Positions 1 through 7,735 of a stretch of DNA of 24,687 bases are shown here, piece by piece (the first letter of the stretch is position 1; each line of letters starts with the position of its first letter). The stretch is taken from positions 1 through 24,687 of the forward strand of contig CABRHX010000030.1 of the NCBI GenBank assembly GCA_902470805.1, written 5' to 3'. The stretch is from an uncultured Collinsella sp. GTDB taxonomy: Bacteria; Actinomycetota; Coriobacteriia; Coriobacteriales; Coriobacteriaceae. The position numbers were made by a program, and so were the translations under genes. The notes beneath the pieces were generated by a model. The model had not been told where the DNA came from. It saw only the letters and a list, made by a program, of their open reading frames with translations, and made no database searches.

Positions 1-57
1 TTCATTATACCACGGTGGCATCACCTATATGTCAATTCTGGTCTAACAGAGCCAATC

Positions 58-93
58 AAAAAGGCCGCAGCCGGAATCATTCCGGCTGCGGCC
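58..93 (-). terminator. Intrinsic terminator of tyrS
   Basis: A 13-bp perfect stem (63-75 with 81-93, extendable by one pair) has a very short loop. On the minus strand it is followed by a run of five T (complement of 58-62). It lies about 30 bp after the tyrS stop codon. The T-run exists only on the minus strand, so it ends tyrS transcription. Confidence 0.9.
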
Positions 94-122
94 CTATTGC
101 ACATGTTAGGTTGACCTACTTG

Positions 123-1334
123 CTAGACCAACTTGAAGCCCTTGCGCTTGCCTACGGAGAGGGTGTCGCCCAGCTTGAGGGCGCTGGGATCGATGTTATA
201 GCTCTTGGGAGCCACGGCCTTGCCGTTGATCTTGACGCCGCCGCCGTCGATATCGCGACGAGCCTGGCCGGCGCTCGCCGAAAGACCCAAGTCCTTGAGC
301 AGGCCGGCGAGGTAGATCTGGCCCTCGTCGTTAACAGTCAGCTCAACGTGCTTCTCGGGGAAGTCAGCGAGCTGGCCCTCCTTGAACACGCGGTCGAACT
401 CGGCCTGAGCCTCGTCTCCGGCGCCGGCGCCGTGGTAGGTGTCGCACAGGTCGCGGCCCAGAGCGCGCTTGAGCTCGTAGGGGTCGGCAGAACCATCGGC
501 CAGGGCGGCGTCGATCTTGTCGACCTCGGCCGGGGTGAGCGAGCTGGCCAGACGATAGTACTTGCCGATCATCTCGTCGGGGATGGACATGGTCTTGCCG
601 AACATATCCTTGGGAGCGTCGGTCAGGCCGATGTAGTTGCCATAGGACTTGGACATCTTGCGCACGCCATCGGTGCCCTCGAGCAGCGGCATGGTGAGCG
701 CGATCTGCGGCTCCATGCCCATCTTCTCCATGAGCTCACGGCCAGCGAGCAGGTTGAAGAGCTGATCGGTGCCGCCCATCTCGACGTCGGCCTTGATCTG
801 CACGGAGTCGAAAGCCTGCATCACGGGATACAGGAACTCATGCAGGGCGATCGGCGTCTGAGACTGGTAGCGCTTGGTAAAGTCGTCGCGCTCGAGGATG
901 CGGGCGACGGTGAACTTGGAGCACACCTGCAGCAGACCGGCCAGATCCATCGAAAGGATCCAGTCACCGTTGTGCACGATGGTGGTCTTCTCGGGGTCCA
1001 GGATCTTCATGGCCTGGCTCACGTAGGTCTCGGCGTTGGCCTCGATCTGCTCCTGCGAAAGCTGCGGACGCGTGGAGTTCTTGCCCGAGGGGTCACCAAT
1101 CAACGCGGTACCGTTGCCGATGATGAGGGTGACGTTGTGGCCCAGGTCCTGGAACTGGCGCATCTTGCGCAGCGGCACGGCATGGCCCAGGTGCAGGTCG
1201 GGGCTGGTGGGGTCGACGCCGAGCTTGATGTTGAGGGGCTCGCCCTTCTCAAGCTTCTTGCGAAGGTCGGCCTCGGGAACGATCTGCGCGGCGCCCGAGG
1301 TGATGATACGCATTTGCTCGTCAACAGACAGCAT
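123..1334 (-). CDS. tyrS: Tyrosyl-tRNA synthetase
   Basis: Class I aminoacyl-tRNA synthetase that charges tRNA-Tyr with tyrosine in the cytoplasm. The 403-residue product shows the HIGH-type signature HLGH at 48-51, the KMSKS loop at 226-230 and a C-terminal S4-like RNA-binding domain from about residue 340 (the segment around RRDIDGGGVKINGK). Length and motifs fit the shorter TyrRS subgroup (TyrZ-like), with typical conserved stretches such as GGTDQ. The ATG start at 1334 has a strong ribosome binding site (AAAGGAGG, about 6 nt spacing). It lies about 97 bp after the U32 gene on the same strand and ends at a strong terminator. No T-box leader could be recognised in the short upstream gap. 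Confidence 0.97.
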   Translation of the reverse strand: MLSVDEQMRIITSGAAQIVPEADLRKKLEKGEPLNIKLGVDPTSPDLHLGHAVPLRKMRQFQDLGHNVTLIIGNGTALIGDPSGKNSTRPQLSQEQIEANAETYVSQAMKILDPEKTTIVHNGDWILSMDLAGLLQVCSKFTVARILERDDFTKRYQSQTPIALHEFLYPVMQAFDSVQIKADVEMGGTDQLFNLLAGRELMEKMGMEPQIALTMPLLEGTDGVRKMSKSYGNYIGLTDAPKDMFGKTMSIPDEMIGKYYRLASSLTPAEVDKIDAALADGSADPYELKRALGRDLCDTYHGAGAGDEAQAEFDRVFKEGQLADFPEKHVELTVNDEGQIYLAGLLKDLGLSASAGQARRDIDGGGVKINGKAVAPKSYNIDPSALKLGDTLSVGKRKGFKLV

Positions 1335-1430
1335 TGGGTATCCTCCTTTTGCTATAGCACCCTCGCCGAAAACGGCGGTGCTGGAAGTCCATAAACTCTC
1401 TTATGATAACAAACTGACGCGACGCGGCAC

Positions 1431-3389
1431 CTACGACAGGAAAATCCTCGTCCTGCCGCATGCGTCAATGGCAACTGGCAGACGTGTACCGTCACGCTCA
1501 ACCAGATAGCGTACCTGCCGACGACGCAAGCAGTCGCGGCAACGGACCTGTCCCGTCGCATCGGTGGCGCAGACGCCCTCGGCGGTCAGCAGGCAGTGCT
1601 CGCACACCATAAGCTCGGGACGGTCGGCGTCGACCGGACCAAAGACGCCGGGTTCAGCAGCCAGTTCGGCAATACGCTCCGCATCATTGCCGAGCAACTC
1701 GGCCGGCAAGTACACCCGCCCCGCACCGAGTCCGCGCAGCCAGGTAAGCGTGGCCCGATTCGCGCAGAACACCGGCGCCGCCACGTCAAATGTCACGCCC
1801 AGCTCGCGAGCGATCACCACCTGTCCCAGGTTGCGGCAGACGACGCACCCGGCACGCTGCATCAGTGAGCGGGTCCGGTCAGCGTCACCCGTGCGGCACA
1901 CCTCGTCAAGCACCACAACGGCGTCGGACAAATCGAGTTCTCCGCGCGGGTCGGCATCCATCAGCTGCCAAGCAAAAACCATGCGAGCGGGAACCGCGCA
2001 CTCCACCAACTCCGTCGACGCACCGCCATCCACCGCAACGTCCTCAAAGGGCAGCGCCTCAACGGCACGCGCAACGGGCGCAATCGCATTCGCCTCGGCC
2101 CGCATGCGCTCCAACACCGCCGCCGTCTGATCCAACACGCCGGCGCTGCGAATCAGGTATACCTCGCAGCCCGCGTCCACCTTACGCTTGCAATGCACGA
2201 CGACGCGCTTCCCCGCTGCGGCATCCACCGGGCAGGGCACCTGCGGCCAGCGCTTGGGCACATCGGGACGCGCGTCGACACCCGGATAGAACCGAATCTC
2301 GAGCGTGTCACCCGCCGCCACGGCGGCGTCGAGCTCAACGGTCACCTCTTCGTGGCCCACAGCGACCAAACGCCCCACGCGCACGCCCTGGTTAATTGCG
2401 CGCTCAAAGCTCATCAGCTCGGCACCCGAACGCCCTCGCAGGTACGCATCGGTAAACCCACGGTTAAACGACCTTCCCAGCTCGCGCTCAAGCTCTTCCA
2501 CGGCACCGGGGCCCCACGCGCCGTCGCACAGCATATCGAGTGCCCGGCGCCACACCCGCACCACGTTGAATACGTAATCGGGGTTCTTCATGCGCCCCTC
2601 GATCTTGAGCGACGCCACGCCGGCATCTACAAGCTCGGGCAGATGCGCAATACCCAGATAGTCGCGCGGGCACAGCAGGCGATCTCCCTCGACGGCGACA
2701 ACGCTCTGCCCCGCCTCGTCCACCAGGTCGTACGCCAGGCGGCACGGCTGCGTGCAGTCGCCGCGCATCGCCGAGCGCCCACGCCGCAGGGCCGAAAACT
2801 CGCACGCCCCCGAATAGCCGATGCAAATCGCACCGTGGCAGAATACCTCGATGGGCACGCCCGTGGCACATAGCGCCGCAATCTCGTCGACCGTCAGCTC
2901 GCGTGCCGTCGTCACGCGCTCGACCCCCAGCTCGTCGGCGGCAAGCCGCACGGCACCCTCGCTATGAGCGCCCGCCTGCGTGGACAGGTGAATCTCGACC
3001 CCGGGAATCGCCGCGCGCAGCGCGCAGGCCAACCCGGCATCGGCCACAATCAGAGCATCGGCGCCCAGCTCCAGTGCATGAGCTCCCAGCGCCACCGCGT
3101 CGGACAGTTCATCGTCAAACACGAACACGTTGAGCGTCACGTACACACGCACGCCATGAGCATGCGCCACGGCACAACCGCGCGCAAACTCGTCATCCGT
3201 AAAGCCATGAGCGCTCACACGGGCGTTAAAGCCGCCCAACCCCGCATAGATGGCATCGGCACCCGCGGCGATGGCCGCAAGCATCTGGTCGAGCCCGCCC
3301 GCCGGCGCCAGCAGCTCGGGCAGCGCCGCACCGGCAGCATCCAATCCAGTCTCGTATTGTCCGCTCGGCCCCATCGTCCGAATCGCCAT
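1431..3389 (-). CDS. U32 family protein, RlhA-type (23S rRNA hydroxylation) candidate
   Basis: Annotated as a U32 'collagenase-like peptidase'. Characterised full-length members act in RNA hydroxylation (RlhA, 23S rRNA C2501) rather than proteolysis. The product is about 652 residues, close to RlhA, with an N-terminal TIM-barrel-like U32 domain (about 25-320) containing the family signature around FCHGAICIGYSGACEFS. Cysteines 189, 196, 212/216 and 240 resemble the spacing of the Fe-S ligands known in UbiU, so an Fe-S cluster is inferred. A C-terminal segment has two CxxC pairs (CEHC and CRDC). I chose the ATG at 3389 because AAGGAG sits 7 nt upstream; an in-frame ATG at 3416 lacks a ribosome binding site. 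Divergent from the penicillin-binding protein. The exact substrate is not shown by the sequence. Confidence 0.8.
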   Translation of the reverse strand: MAIRTMGPSGQYETGLDAAGAALPELLAPAGGLDQMLAAIAAGADAIYAGLGGFNARVSAHGFTDDEFARGCAVAHAHGVRVYVTLNVFVFDDELSDAVALGAHALELGADALIVADAGLACALRAAIPGVEIHLSTQAGAHSEGAVRLAADELGVERVTTARELTVDEIAALCATGVPIEVFCHGAICIGYSGACEFSALRRGRSAMRGDCTQPCRLAYDLVDEAGQSVVAVEGDRLLCPRDYLGIAHLPELVDAGVASLKIEGRMKNPDYVFNVVRVWRRALDMLCDGAWGPGAVEELERELGRSFNRGFTDAYLRGRSGAELMSFERAINQGVRVGRLVAVGHEEVTVELDAAVAAGDTLEIRFYPGVDARPDVPKRWPQVPCPVDAAAGKRVVVHCKRKVDAGCEVYLIRSAGVLDQTAAVLERMRAEANAIAPVARAVEALPFEDVAVDGGASTELVECAVPARMVFAWQLMDADPRGELDLSDAVVVLDEVCRTGDADRTRSLMQRAGCVVCRNLGQVVIARELGVTFDVAAPVFCANRATLTWLRGLGAGRVYLPAELLGNDAERIAELAAEPGVFGPVDADRPELMVCEHCLLTAEGVCATDATGQVRCRDCLRRRQVRYLVERDGTRLPVAIDACGRTRIFLS

Positions 3390-3506
3390 CGGCAAACTCC
3401 TTACCAAGGTATGCATTCACTCTGAAAAATGCCGTCTTCCAGCATACACGAGGCCTCGCGCGCCCCGTTTGGTTTATCGTGTAATAACTTATGTCCATCC
3501 TGCCCC

Positions 3507-3524
3507 GACGGCATATCCGCCGTC
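3507..3524. promoter_or_regulatory. Small inverted repeat in the divergent U32 / PBP intergenic region
   Basis: GACGGC (3507-3512) and GCCGTC (3519-3524) are separated by 6 nt, about 27 bp before the PBP start codon. It could be an operator or a 5' UTR hairpin for the PBP mRNA. No convincing -35/-10 pair was found for either gene, so promoters in this 162-bp gap remain unassigned. Confidence 0.3.
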
Positions 3525-3551
3525 CGGCACGACATACCTGGAGGTCAATAT

Positions 3552-5774
3552 ATGGGTCCTCGCCAACGACAGGGACGCAGCCGTTCAAAGACGCATGCCC
3601 TGCCCATAATCCTGCTCTCGTTTTTGGGCTTTTTGCTTATCGCGGGCGTGGCATTTGGCATCGGCATGGTCGGCAACGTCAACCGCTGGCTGTCCGATCT
3701 GCCCGACTACACCGACGCCAACGCGTATCTGGTGAGCGAGCCCACCGAGATCGTCGACTGCAACGGCAACAAGATCGCGAGCTTCTACACGCAAAACCGC
3801 AAGTCCATCACCAAGGACGAGGTCTCCCCCTACGTGCTGCAGGGCACCGTTGACGTCGAGGACGAGCGCTTCTACGAGCACGGCGGTATCGACCTGTGGG
3901 GTATCGCGCGTGCTGCGGTGGCAACCCTCGGCGGCGGGCACGAAGGCGCCTCGACTATCACCCAGCAGCTGGTGCGCAACACCATTCTGCAGGAGGAGCA
4001 GTTCGACTCGACCATCGAGCGTAAGGTGCGCGAGGCCTACATCGCCATCAAGATGGAGGACATGTACTCCAAAGACGAGATCCTCATGATGTACCTCAAC
4101 ACCATCTATTACGGTCACGGCGCCTACGGCATCGAGGCCGCAGCCGAGACCTATCTGTCCAAGAGCGCCGCCGACCTCACCCTGAGCGAGGCCGCGCTGC
4201 TCATCGGCCTTCCCAACTCGCCTTCGCAGTACGACCCCACGGTCAACCCCGACCTAGCACTGTCTCGCCGCAACAAGGTCCTCGACAACATGCTGCGCCT
4301 GGGCCACATTACGCAGGAGGAGCACGATGCCGCACAGGCCGAGCCCATCACCCTCAACGTGACCGAGATTTCGGGCAGCGGCGTCGACGTATACTCGCAG
4401 CCCTACTTTGTCGCCTATGTTAAGCAGCTGCTGGAGCAGGAGTTCTCGACCGACGTGCTCTTTAAGGGCGGCCTGACCGTCAAGACCACCATCGACCCCA
4501 CGATGCAGCAGGTGGCAGAGAATGCCGTTCGCGAGCAGCTCGACACGCTCTCGCTCGACGGCCTGGACATGGGCATGGTCGTCGTCGACCCCAAGACCGG
4601 CTACATCAAGTGCATGGTGGGCGGCTACGATTACAACGCCGACGAGAACCACGTAAACCATGCCACGGCCAAGCGTCCCGTCGGCTCCACCTTTAAGGCC
4701 TTTACGCTGGCAACTGCCATCCAAAACGGCATGAACCCCAACGTCACCCTCAACTGCAACTCGCCGCTCAAGGCCAAGGGCACCACGACCGAGGTCCAAA
4801 ACTACGCCAACCATAGCTATGGCAACATCACGCTTAAGCAGGCGACGGCATACTCCTCCAACACCGGCTACATCCAGGTGGCGGAAGCCGTCGGCAACAG
4901 CAAGATCATCTCGCTCGTCAAAAAGCTCGGCATCGATCCCGCCAAGGACAACATCGAGGACGTTCCCGTCATGACCCTCGGCACCGGCTCGATCTCGCCG
5001 CTCGAGATGGCCGCCGCCTACGCGACGTTTGCCAACGGCGGCTACTATCGCCAGCCGATCGCCATCACCGAGATTGACTCTCGTACCGGTTCGGTGCTGT
5101 ACCAGCACACCGACAATCCCTCACAGGTACTTACCGAGGGCGAGGCCGCCGCGGTCACCGATGTTCTGTCCGGCGTCATGAAGGGCGGCGGTACGGGTGC
5201 TGCCGGCGCCCTGAGCGTCAACCAGCCCTATGCCGGCAAGACGGGCACCACCGACAACACCACCAACCTGTGGTTCTGCGGCTATACCCCGCAGCTGGCG
5301 TGCGCCCTGTGGACCGGCTATTCCGCGGGCGAGATTCCCATCCAAAAATACGGCACAGACCTGCTGGGCGACAGCACCAACCTGCCTGTCTTTAAGCGGT
5401 TTATGAACACCGTTCTGACCGGTACCGAGCGCGAGGAGTTTGCGACCGGAACGGCGCCCACCTACAAGAACAACAGCGTCTGGAAGTTCTACGGCACCAA
5501 CAACACCAAGAAGACGGAGAACGACGACAAGGACGAGAACGAGGACGAAGAGGAAACCACCACAACGACTACCACGACGACCACGACCACCGAGACCACG
5601 GGCGGCGACACCACCGGCGGCACCGGTACGACCGGTGGCTCGACGGGCGGCTCCACTGGTGGTTCGACCGGCGGCGATGGCGGCACGCCTACGCCTACGC
5701 CTACGCCTACGCCTACGCCTACGCCTACACCCACTCCCGACCCCTCGCCCACGCCTGACGATACGGTTGGCTAG
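3552..5774 (+). CDS. Class A penicillin-binding protein (transglycosylase/transpeptidase)
   Basis: Bifunctional peptidoglycan synthase that polymerises glycan strands and cross-links peptides outside the membrane. The 740-residue product has a short basic cytoplasmic N-terminus, one membrane anchor (about 16-40), a GT51 glycosyltransferase domain with the EDxxFxxH motif at 103-110 (catalytic Glu103) and the STITQQ segment. The transpeptidase domain has SxxK at 379-382 (nucleophile Ser379), SxN at 435-437 and KTG at 563-565. The tail after about 650 is low complexity: acidic, then poly-Thr, Gly/Ser/Thr repeats and Thr-Pro dipeptides. A longer reading frame opens at 3429, but the ATG at 3552 has GGAGG 7 nt upstream and directly precedes the membrane anchor. 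Monocistronic, with its own terminator. Confidence 0.95.
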   Translation: MGPRQRQGRSRSKTHALPIILLSFLGFLLIAGVAFGIGMVGNVNRWLSDLPDYTDANAYLVSEPTEIVDCNGNKIASFYTQNRKSITKDEVSPYVLQGTVDVEDERFYEHGGIDLWGIARAAVATLGGGHEGASTITQQLVRNTILQEEQFDSTIERKVREAYIAIKMEDMYSKDEILMMYLNTIYYGHGAYGIEAAAETYLSKSAADLTLSEAALLIGLPNSPSQYDPTVNPDLALSRRNKVLDNMLRLGHITQEEHDAAQAEPITLNVTEISGSGVDVYSQPYFVAYVKQLLEQEFSTDVLFKGGLTVKTTIDPTMQQVAENAVREQLDTLSLDGLDMGMVVVDPKTGYIKCMVGGYDYNADENHVNHATAKRPVGSTFKAFTLATAIQNGMNPNVTLNCNSPLKAKGTTTEVQNYANHSYGNITLKQATAYSSNTGYIQVAEAVGNSKIISLVKKLGIDPAKDNIEDVPVMTLGTGSISPLEMAAAYATFANGGYYRQPIAITEIDSRTGSVLYQHTDNPSQVLTEGEAAAVTDVLSGVMKGGGTGAAGALSVNQPYAGKTGTTDNTTNLWFCGYTPQLACALWTGYSAGEIPIQKYGTDLLGDSTNLPVFKRFMNTVLTGTEREEFATGTAPTYKNNSVWKFYGTNNTKKTENDDKDENEDEEETTTTTTTTTTTTETTGGDTTGGTGTTGGSTGGSTGGSTGGDGGTPTPTPTPTPTPTPTPTPDPSPTPDDTVG
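5685..5726 (+). repeat. Hexanucleotide tandem repeat inside the PBP gene
   Basis: The unit acgcct is repeated seven times without interruption, encoding Thr-Pro dipeptides in the extracellular tail of the PBP. Degenerate copies continue to about 5738. Because the unit is 6 bp, gain or loss of copies changes tail length without shifting the frame. Confidence 0.95.
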
Positions 5775-5797
5775 AAATTCATCCGGCCATTAGCAAC

Positions 5798-5838
5798 AAG
5801 GCCCCCGAGCAGCTTATTAAAGTGCTCGGGGGCCTTTT
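5798..5838 (+). terminator. Intrinsic terminator of the PBP gene
   Basis: A 14-bp perfect stem (5798-5811 with 5823-5836) has an 11-nt loop and is GC-rich in its middle, followed by TTTT on the plus strand. It starts 24 bp after the PBP stop codon. A-residues on the left side could also give weak activity for minus-strand transcripts arriving from argR. Confidence 0.85.
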
Positions 5839-5885
5839 AGTTTAAAGCGACCTGGTGGACGGCCTTTATACCGGCAAACAATATA

Positions 5886-5914
5886 GGGGGTACCGACCAA
5901 CGTCGATACCCCCT
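5886..5914 (-). terminator. Possible terminator hairpin after argR
   Basis: GGGGGTA (5886-5892) pairs with TACCCCC (5908-5914), with a further GAC/GTC pairing inside. It lies about 50 bp downstream of the argR stop codon. There is no real T-run after the stem on the minus strand, so termination is uncertain; the stronger hairpin at 5798-5838 lies just beyond it. Confidence 0.4.
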
Positions 5915-5963
5915 TACAAGCCACCATGTCACGCACACAGTGCCGAGCGCACGACCCGCACGC

Positions 5964-6401
5964 CTACTTGCGAGAATTGCTCAGCTTATTGATCAGCGCC
6001 TCGAGACGCTCGCCGTCCTCGGCCGTCTGGGCAATAACCAAAATCGTATCGTTGCCGGCAAGCGAGCCAAGCACATCGGGCAACTCTGCCGCATCAACGG
6101 CGGCGGCGATGCCGGAAGCCGTACCAGGCTGAGCCTTGATCATAACCAGATTATCGGTGCGCAGAACGCCCGTTACGAGCTCGGAAACCATACGCTGCAG
6201 GTGCAGGTCCTCTGCCAGAACATAGATACCCTCGGGGAGCTTACGCAGCCCCATGTCGGCAATATCGCGAGAGACAGTCGCCTGCGTGCAATCAAAGCCC
6301 ATAGCGCGGAGCTCATCGACCAGCACGCGCTGCGTGCGGACGTCCTTATTGCGCACAATATCTCTAATGGCATCCTGGCGCCCATTGCGTTTTTTAGCCA
6401 T
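5964..6401 (-). CDS. argR: Arginine repressor ArgR
   Basis: Arginine-responsive transcription factor that represses arginine biosynthesis and, in many bacteria, activates its catabolism. The 145-residue product has an N-terminal winged helix with the recognition-helix motif ATVSRD (Ser44-Arg45) and a C-terminal hexamerisation/arginine-binding domain with GTASG (93-97) followed by Asp103, as in the family. The ATG at 6401 is chosen because GGAGAGAGG lies just upstream and the protein then has the usual length; a frame extension to 6434 would add 11 unusual residues without a ribosome binding site. No arginine biosynthesis gene is adjacent, so it acts in trans. Confidence 0.95.
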   Translation of the reverse strand: MAKKRNGRQDAIRDIVRNKDVRTQRVLVDELRAMGFDCTQATVSRDIADMGLRKLPEGIYVLAEDLHLQRMVSELVTGVLRTDNLVMIKAQPGTASGIAAAVDAAELPDVLGSLAGNDTILVIAQTAEDGERLEALINKLSNSRK

Positions 6402-6445
6402 ACAAACCCTCTCTCCAAAAGATGGCGGAGACAATCAATCAGTGA

Positions 6446-6468
6446 CTGAATAGTTTAACGCTATTTGA
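6446..6468. promoter_or_regulatory. Possible ARG-box-like site upstream of argR
   Basis: The AT-rich segment contains ctgAATAGtttaacgCTATTtg, an inverted repeat of AATAG/CTATT with 7-nt spacing, about 45-65 bp upstream of the argR start. It loosely resembles an ARG box (TGAAT...ATTCA), which would allow autoregulation, but the fit is imperfect and no clear promoter hexamers frame it. Confidence 0.25.
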
Positions 6469-6489
6469 AGGCTTTTGTGTATAAGAACG

Positions 6490-6527
6490 CATTTCGAAAC
6501 AATTCTATGCAAATTTGTTTCGAAATG
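6490..6527. repeat. 13-bp perfect inverted repeat containing two TTTCGAAA sites
   Basis: The arms catttcgaaacaa (6490-6502) and ttgtttcgaaatg (6515-6527) are exact complements separated by 12 nt. Each arm holds the self-complementary octamer TTTCGAAA; the two octamers are 26 bp apart. It lies 7 bp after the glycosyltransferase stop codon and about 90 bp before the argR start. It could be a 3' hairpin of the glycosyltransferase transcript (no T-run follows) or a double operator for argR. Confidence 0.8.
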
Positions 6528-6533
6528 AGCCGT

Positions 6534-7574
6534 TTAGGCGGTTTTTGCGCCCGTCCGGTTAAGAAAAGCTGCCAGATGCGTACACATCACGCAGCGCGCG
6601 GGCTTGGCGCTGGCGATCGGCCCAAACAACAAACCGAGTCCCCGATGGTTATCCTTGAGCGCGGCGACCATCTGACGGGTTCGAGGCGCCTCGAGCATAT
6701 CACGCATGCGGGCGGAACGCTCGATTGACGACACCCCATGCGGGCTAAGACACAAATTCTCGATGCAGGCGACCAGTCCGGCAAAGTAGAACTTTTGGCT
6801 TGCCAGCTTGAGCCGACCACCGCTATCTGCTTCCGAGAGTGAGTCCGCAAGCTCGTCGAGCGCTCGAGTGTCATCGGATATCCTGGCATACATGGTGGGA
6901 TCAAAGGCATCTGTAAGCTTAGGTGCCACCGCGTGGAAACAAGCGTCGCCGCAGCCGGACACGAATCGTGCCTGCGAGAGCGCATAAGCCATAAACTCAA
7001 CCGTACGGTACGCCTTGCCGCGCGACAGGCATGCCTCAAACAGCGGACGGCTATACATCACGCCAGAGGTCTGAGCGACTAGGCCGCCCAAAATCAACTG
7101 GGGCAGCCCAGTCACCATAGAAGACTCGTCTTCTATGGCAATAGAGGCAGCATCCAAGACGCGCGAATGGCGTTCTCGATGTGCATCATAGCGGTCGAGC
7201 GACACCGTGGGGAACACTATGTCTGCCGCAGTATCGCACGCGATATCGACCATCTTGGAAAGGGACTGCGGAGCAAACCACTCATCGGCGTTCATAGCGA
7301 TGATTTGAGAGCCGCGCGAGACAGCAAAACCGGCACGAAGGCAAGCGCCGCGCTTCGCGTCCTCGACGTCAATCAAATCAATATGGATGTCCCTGTCGGC
7401 AGCAACTTGAAGCGAATGGCGCACACCGGGCGCAGCATCGCGGCAAACAACGACAATCTGCAAATCGTAGAGGTCTTGGTTCTGGATACTCTCGAGCGCA
7501 CGCATCGCATAGCTGGGCGAACCTTCTACCACAAGGATCACCGAAAGTCGCGGATGCGAGCCACGTCGAACCAA
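6534..7574 (-). CDS. Family 2 glycosyltransferase-like protein
   Basis: The N-terminal 110 residues read as a GT-A fold: a first strand LSVILVVEG, the family 2 pattern of helix plus DLQIVVVCRD, then AKRGACLRAGFAVSRGSQIIAMNADEW. The usual DxD metal motif is replaced by an N-A-D at the equivalent place, so activity is not assured. The rest (to 346 residues) is family-specific, with no membrane segment. The only usable start is TTG at 7574, with GAGAGG about 9 nt upstream; it leaves just nine residues before the first strand, as expected. The acceptor is unknown; cell-surface polysaccharide is a guess from the family. It stands alone between truA and argR, and its base composition looks less GC-rich than its neighbours. 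Confidence 0.65.
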   Translation of the reverse strand: MVRRGSHPRLSVILVVEGSPSYAMRALESIQNQDLYDLQIVVVCRDAAPGVRHSLQVAADRDIHIDLIDVEDAKRGACLRAGFAVSRGSQIIAMNADEWFAPQSLSKMVDIACDTAADIVFPTVSLDRYDAHRERHSRVLDAASIAIEDESSMVTGLPQLILGGLVAQTSGVMYSRPLFEACLSRGKAYRTVEFMAYALSQARFVSGCGDACFHAVAPKLTDAFDPTMYARISDDTRALDELADSLSEADSGGRLKLASQKFYFAGLVACIENLCLSPHGVSSIERSARMRDMLEAPRTRQMVAALKDNHRGLGLLFGPIASAKPARCVMCTHLAAFLNRTGAKTA

Positions 7575-7735
7575 GTTATCCGTCCTCTCGACAGCAATGA
7601 ATCAAACCGTGGTTCATGGTACACCCCGGCAATAAAAGCAATGAGACACCGGTTGTATTGCACGCCAAGAACAGATGTTGCACACGCGCAGCCCACAGAT
7701 AATGGGTGTCGACGCACGACGCGTCGAGCCCTCCC
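7575..7735. other. Gap between glycosyltransferase and truA
   Basis: This 161-bp gap contains a small stem TCGACGC/GCGTCGA (about 7709-7727) near the truA stop codon, without a T-run, and a 13-codon ATG reading frame ending just before the glycosyltransferase TTG start. Neither is convincing as a gene or terminator; no clear promoter hexamers were found. Confidence 0.3.

Noticed and set aside
1..57. Search for a gene or tRNA at the left edge beyond the tyrS terminator
   Set aside because: No open frame, tRNA-like fold or repeat could be supported in this short segment.
15..1394. Long plus-strand open frame (about 459 codons) opposite tyrS
   Set aside because: It is the antisense of tyrS, with no ribosome binding site and a repetitive Leu/Gly/Val/His-rich translation typical of antisense frames in GC-rich genes; tyrS has all family motifs.
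1335..1430. Possible T-box leader upstream of tyrS
   Set aside because: The gap is under 100 bp and I could not find a specifier stem, T-box sequence or terminator/antiterminator pair; only a weak imperfect stem is visible.
3429..3551. N-terminal extension of the PBP frame
   Set aside because: No ribosome binding site at 3429, while a good one precedes the ATG at 3552, directly before the usual basic N-terminus and membrane anchor.
7709..7727. Stem TCGACGC/GCGTCGA after truA as a terminator
   Set aside because: It is only 7 bp with no T-run on the minus strand; not enough to call a terminator.
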